From Lyngbya sp. CCAP 1446/10 (GTDB taxonomy: Bacteria; Cyanobacteriota; Cyanobacteriia; Cyanobacteriales; Microcoleaceae), in contig NZ_JAIGNI010000006.1 of NCBI RefSeq assembly GCF_026130175.1, positions 83,779 to 147,778 on the forward strand: a DNA stretch of 64,000 nt, given 5' to 3'. Below the pieces are notes generated by a model. That model saw only the letters and a list, made by a program, of their open reading frames with translations, made no database searches and had not been told where the DNA came from. A program made the position numbers and the translations under genes. Shown here in pieces: positions 63,258-64,000 of the stretch; positions within the stretch are counted from its first letter, which is position 1, and the number at the start of each line of letters is the position of its first letter.

Positions 63258-63830
63258 GGTAAAAATATCGGTAAAAAAGCGACTTTTTCATAAACGCAGG
63301 GTGCGCACCGCGCACCTTACCGAACACCTTCGATATCAACAATTAGCTTATTTTTTCCTCTGCCTTCTTCCTTATTCTTTCTACCTTCAACCTCACAATT
63401 ACTAATAAGGGTAAGGTGCGCAGTACACACCCTACAGAAAGGTTCTTTATTTCGTATCCGCTCAATAAGTTGCGGTAAATCTTAATTTTTCGACAGTGTA
63501 TAACTTATTTGATTCTACAAATATCTTAATTCAGCCACAAAAATCACGCATTTACTGCTTGACCGCTAAATTTTGATTTAAATAATGTATGATCGATCAT
63601 GAAATCAAGGATGTCACAGTCTTTTTGAGACAGTCACAATTTACCGTGGGTTTATATGGCAATCCTCATTGATTTTCTGCTTCGGGAAATCTTGAAATTC
63701 TTTCTAGACATGGAGTATAGCAAGACAAGCGGTGGTTATCTATTGAGGCTCAGCTCGGATTGCTATACGACACTTAATAAAGTAATCAAGTGCCGATAAT
63801 TCAGAGCAGTTATATTTGGGGAAATTTCTT
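63258..63830. other. Intergenic gap, no gene seen
   Basis: Two copies of the GGTGCGC-type repeat (GGGTGCGCACCGCGCACCTT near 63300 and GGTAAGGTGCGCAG near 63410, partly inverted) and pyrimidine heptamers (TTCCTT) near 63360. No coding frame is supported. Confidence 0.5.
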
Positions 63831-64000
63831 CAATAATCCCAGGACACACCGAAAGAACAAAGCGAAGATTGTTCACGAATGATCGTCCCTAGCTCTGGAA
63901 TATTTCCCAGGTGAGAAATACGATCGTGCATATATTCAAAAAAGCTAATTCCTAATTTACGAGTAGTCGCAACCAGAGACATGAAAATGTCCATCGCCTT
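63831..64000 (-). CDS. C-terminal end of a transposase-like protein, runs off the right edge
   Basis: Fifty-six codons are visible, ending at TGA 63833-63831. They read MDIFMSLVATTRKLGISFFE, then a segment with HDRISHLGNIPELGTII and a short tail. The pattern of a helix with KLGISFFEY followed by DRIS and IPxLxxII is that of the C-terminus of cyanobacterial transposases, but I cannot name the IS family. The tail after REQSS may be foreign sequence, suggesting truncation of the transposase itself. Confidence 0.55.

Noticed and set aside
1..64000. tRNA or rRNA genes
   Set aside because: No cloverleaf or rRNA signature was recognised by eye in any gap; a tRNA scan would be decisive.

Overview
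The window comes from a filamentous, Oscillatoriales-type cyanobacterium (Microcoleus/Oscillatoria-like; the genus is an inference). Three things support this. The octamer GCGATCGC (HIP1) recurs in most genes. The genes include cyanobacterial markers: chlM, a cyanoexosortase with an HpsJ-like protein, a cyanobacterial-type IspH and SLH-domain proteins. Short heptanucleotide arrays and dispersed palindromic repeats fill many intergenic gaps.

Layout. 1-12 kb: a truncated serine-hydrolase gene with a coding minisatellite, a DUF1460 hydrolase, a TylF-type methyltransferase in an AT-rich stretch, a PBP4-type D,D-carboxypeptidase, an RHH regulator, an HNH nuclease, and SLH, lipoprotein, DUF1517-like and hypothetical genes. 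12-16 kb: rfbB, then a cyanoexosortase, its partner protein and an HpsJ-like protein, i.e. a PEP-CTERM protein sorting module linked to surface polysaccharide. 16-25 kb: a 55-aa small gene, an M15-like protein, a toxin-antitoxin pair whose toxin carries a nonsense codon, an XPB-type helicase with a separate helicase-associated protein, small membrane proteins and lipoproteins, a triply nonsense-mutated pseudogene, and aspA. 25-29.9 kb: DUF362, a methyltransferase, a MITE-like element and another decayed gene.

29.9-48.1 kb is the dominant feature: a Wzx/Wzy-type exopolysaccharide locus. On the minus strand lie O-antigen polymerase, flippase, a run of glycosyltransferases, an SDR epimerase and a WecG/TagA enzyme. 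Divergently on the plus strand lie the SLBB export protein and a Wzc-like chain-length regulator/BY-kinase. A stand-alone CheY-like regulator follows. Together these could assemble lipid-linked repeat units, flip, polymerise and export them.

48-64 kb: a coiled-coil protein, a very long perfect hairpin, a collapsed hybrid histidine kinase, a frameshifted TnpB, ispH, two ammonium transporter genes flanking an IS607-type element and a GDSL hydrolase, purE, nagA, chlM, and at the right edge the 3' end of a transposase-like reading frame.

The window is rich in decay: at least seven broken genes or gene fragments can be read, most showing which codon or junction is at fault. The observations I consider most worth following up are the XPB/helicase-associated pair, the relic of a second epimerase 3' end inside the exopolysaccharide locus, the repeat-built N-terminus of the left-edge gene, and the nonsense-disrupted toxin beside an intact antitoxin. 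I did not find a system I can defend as wholly new.
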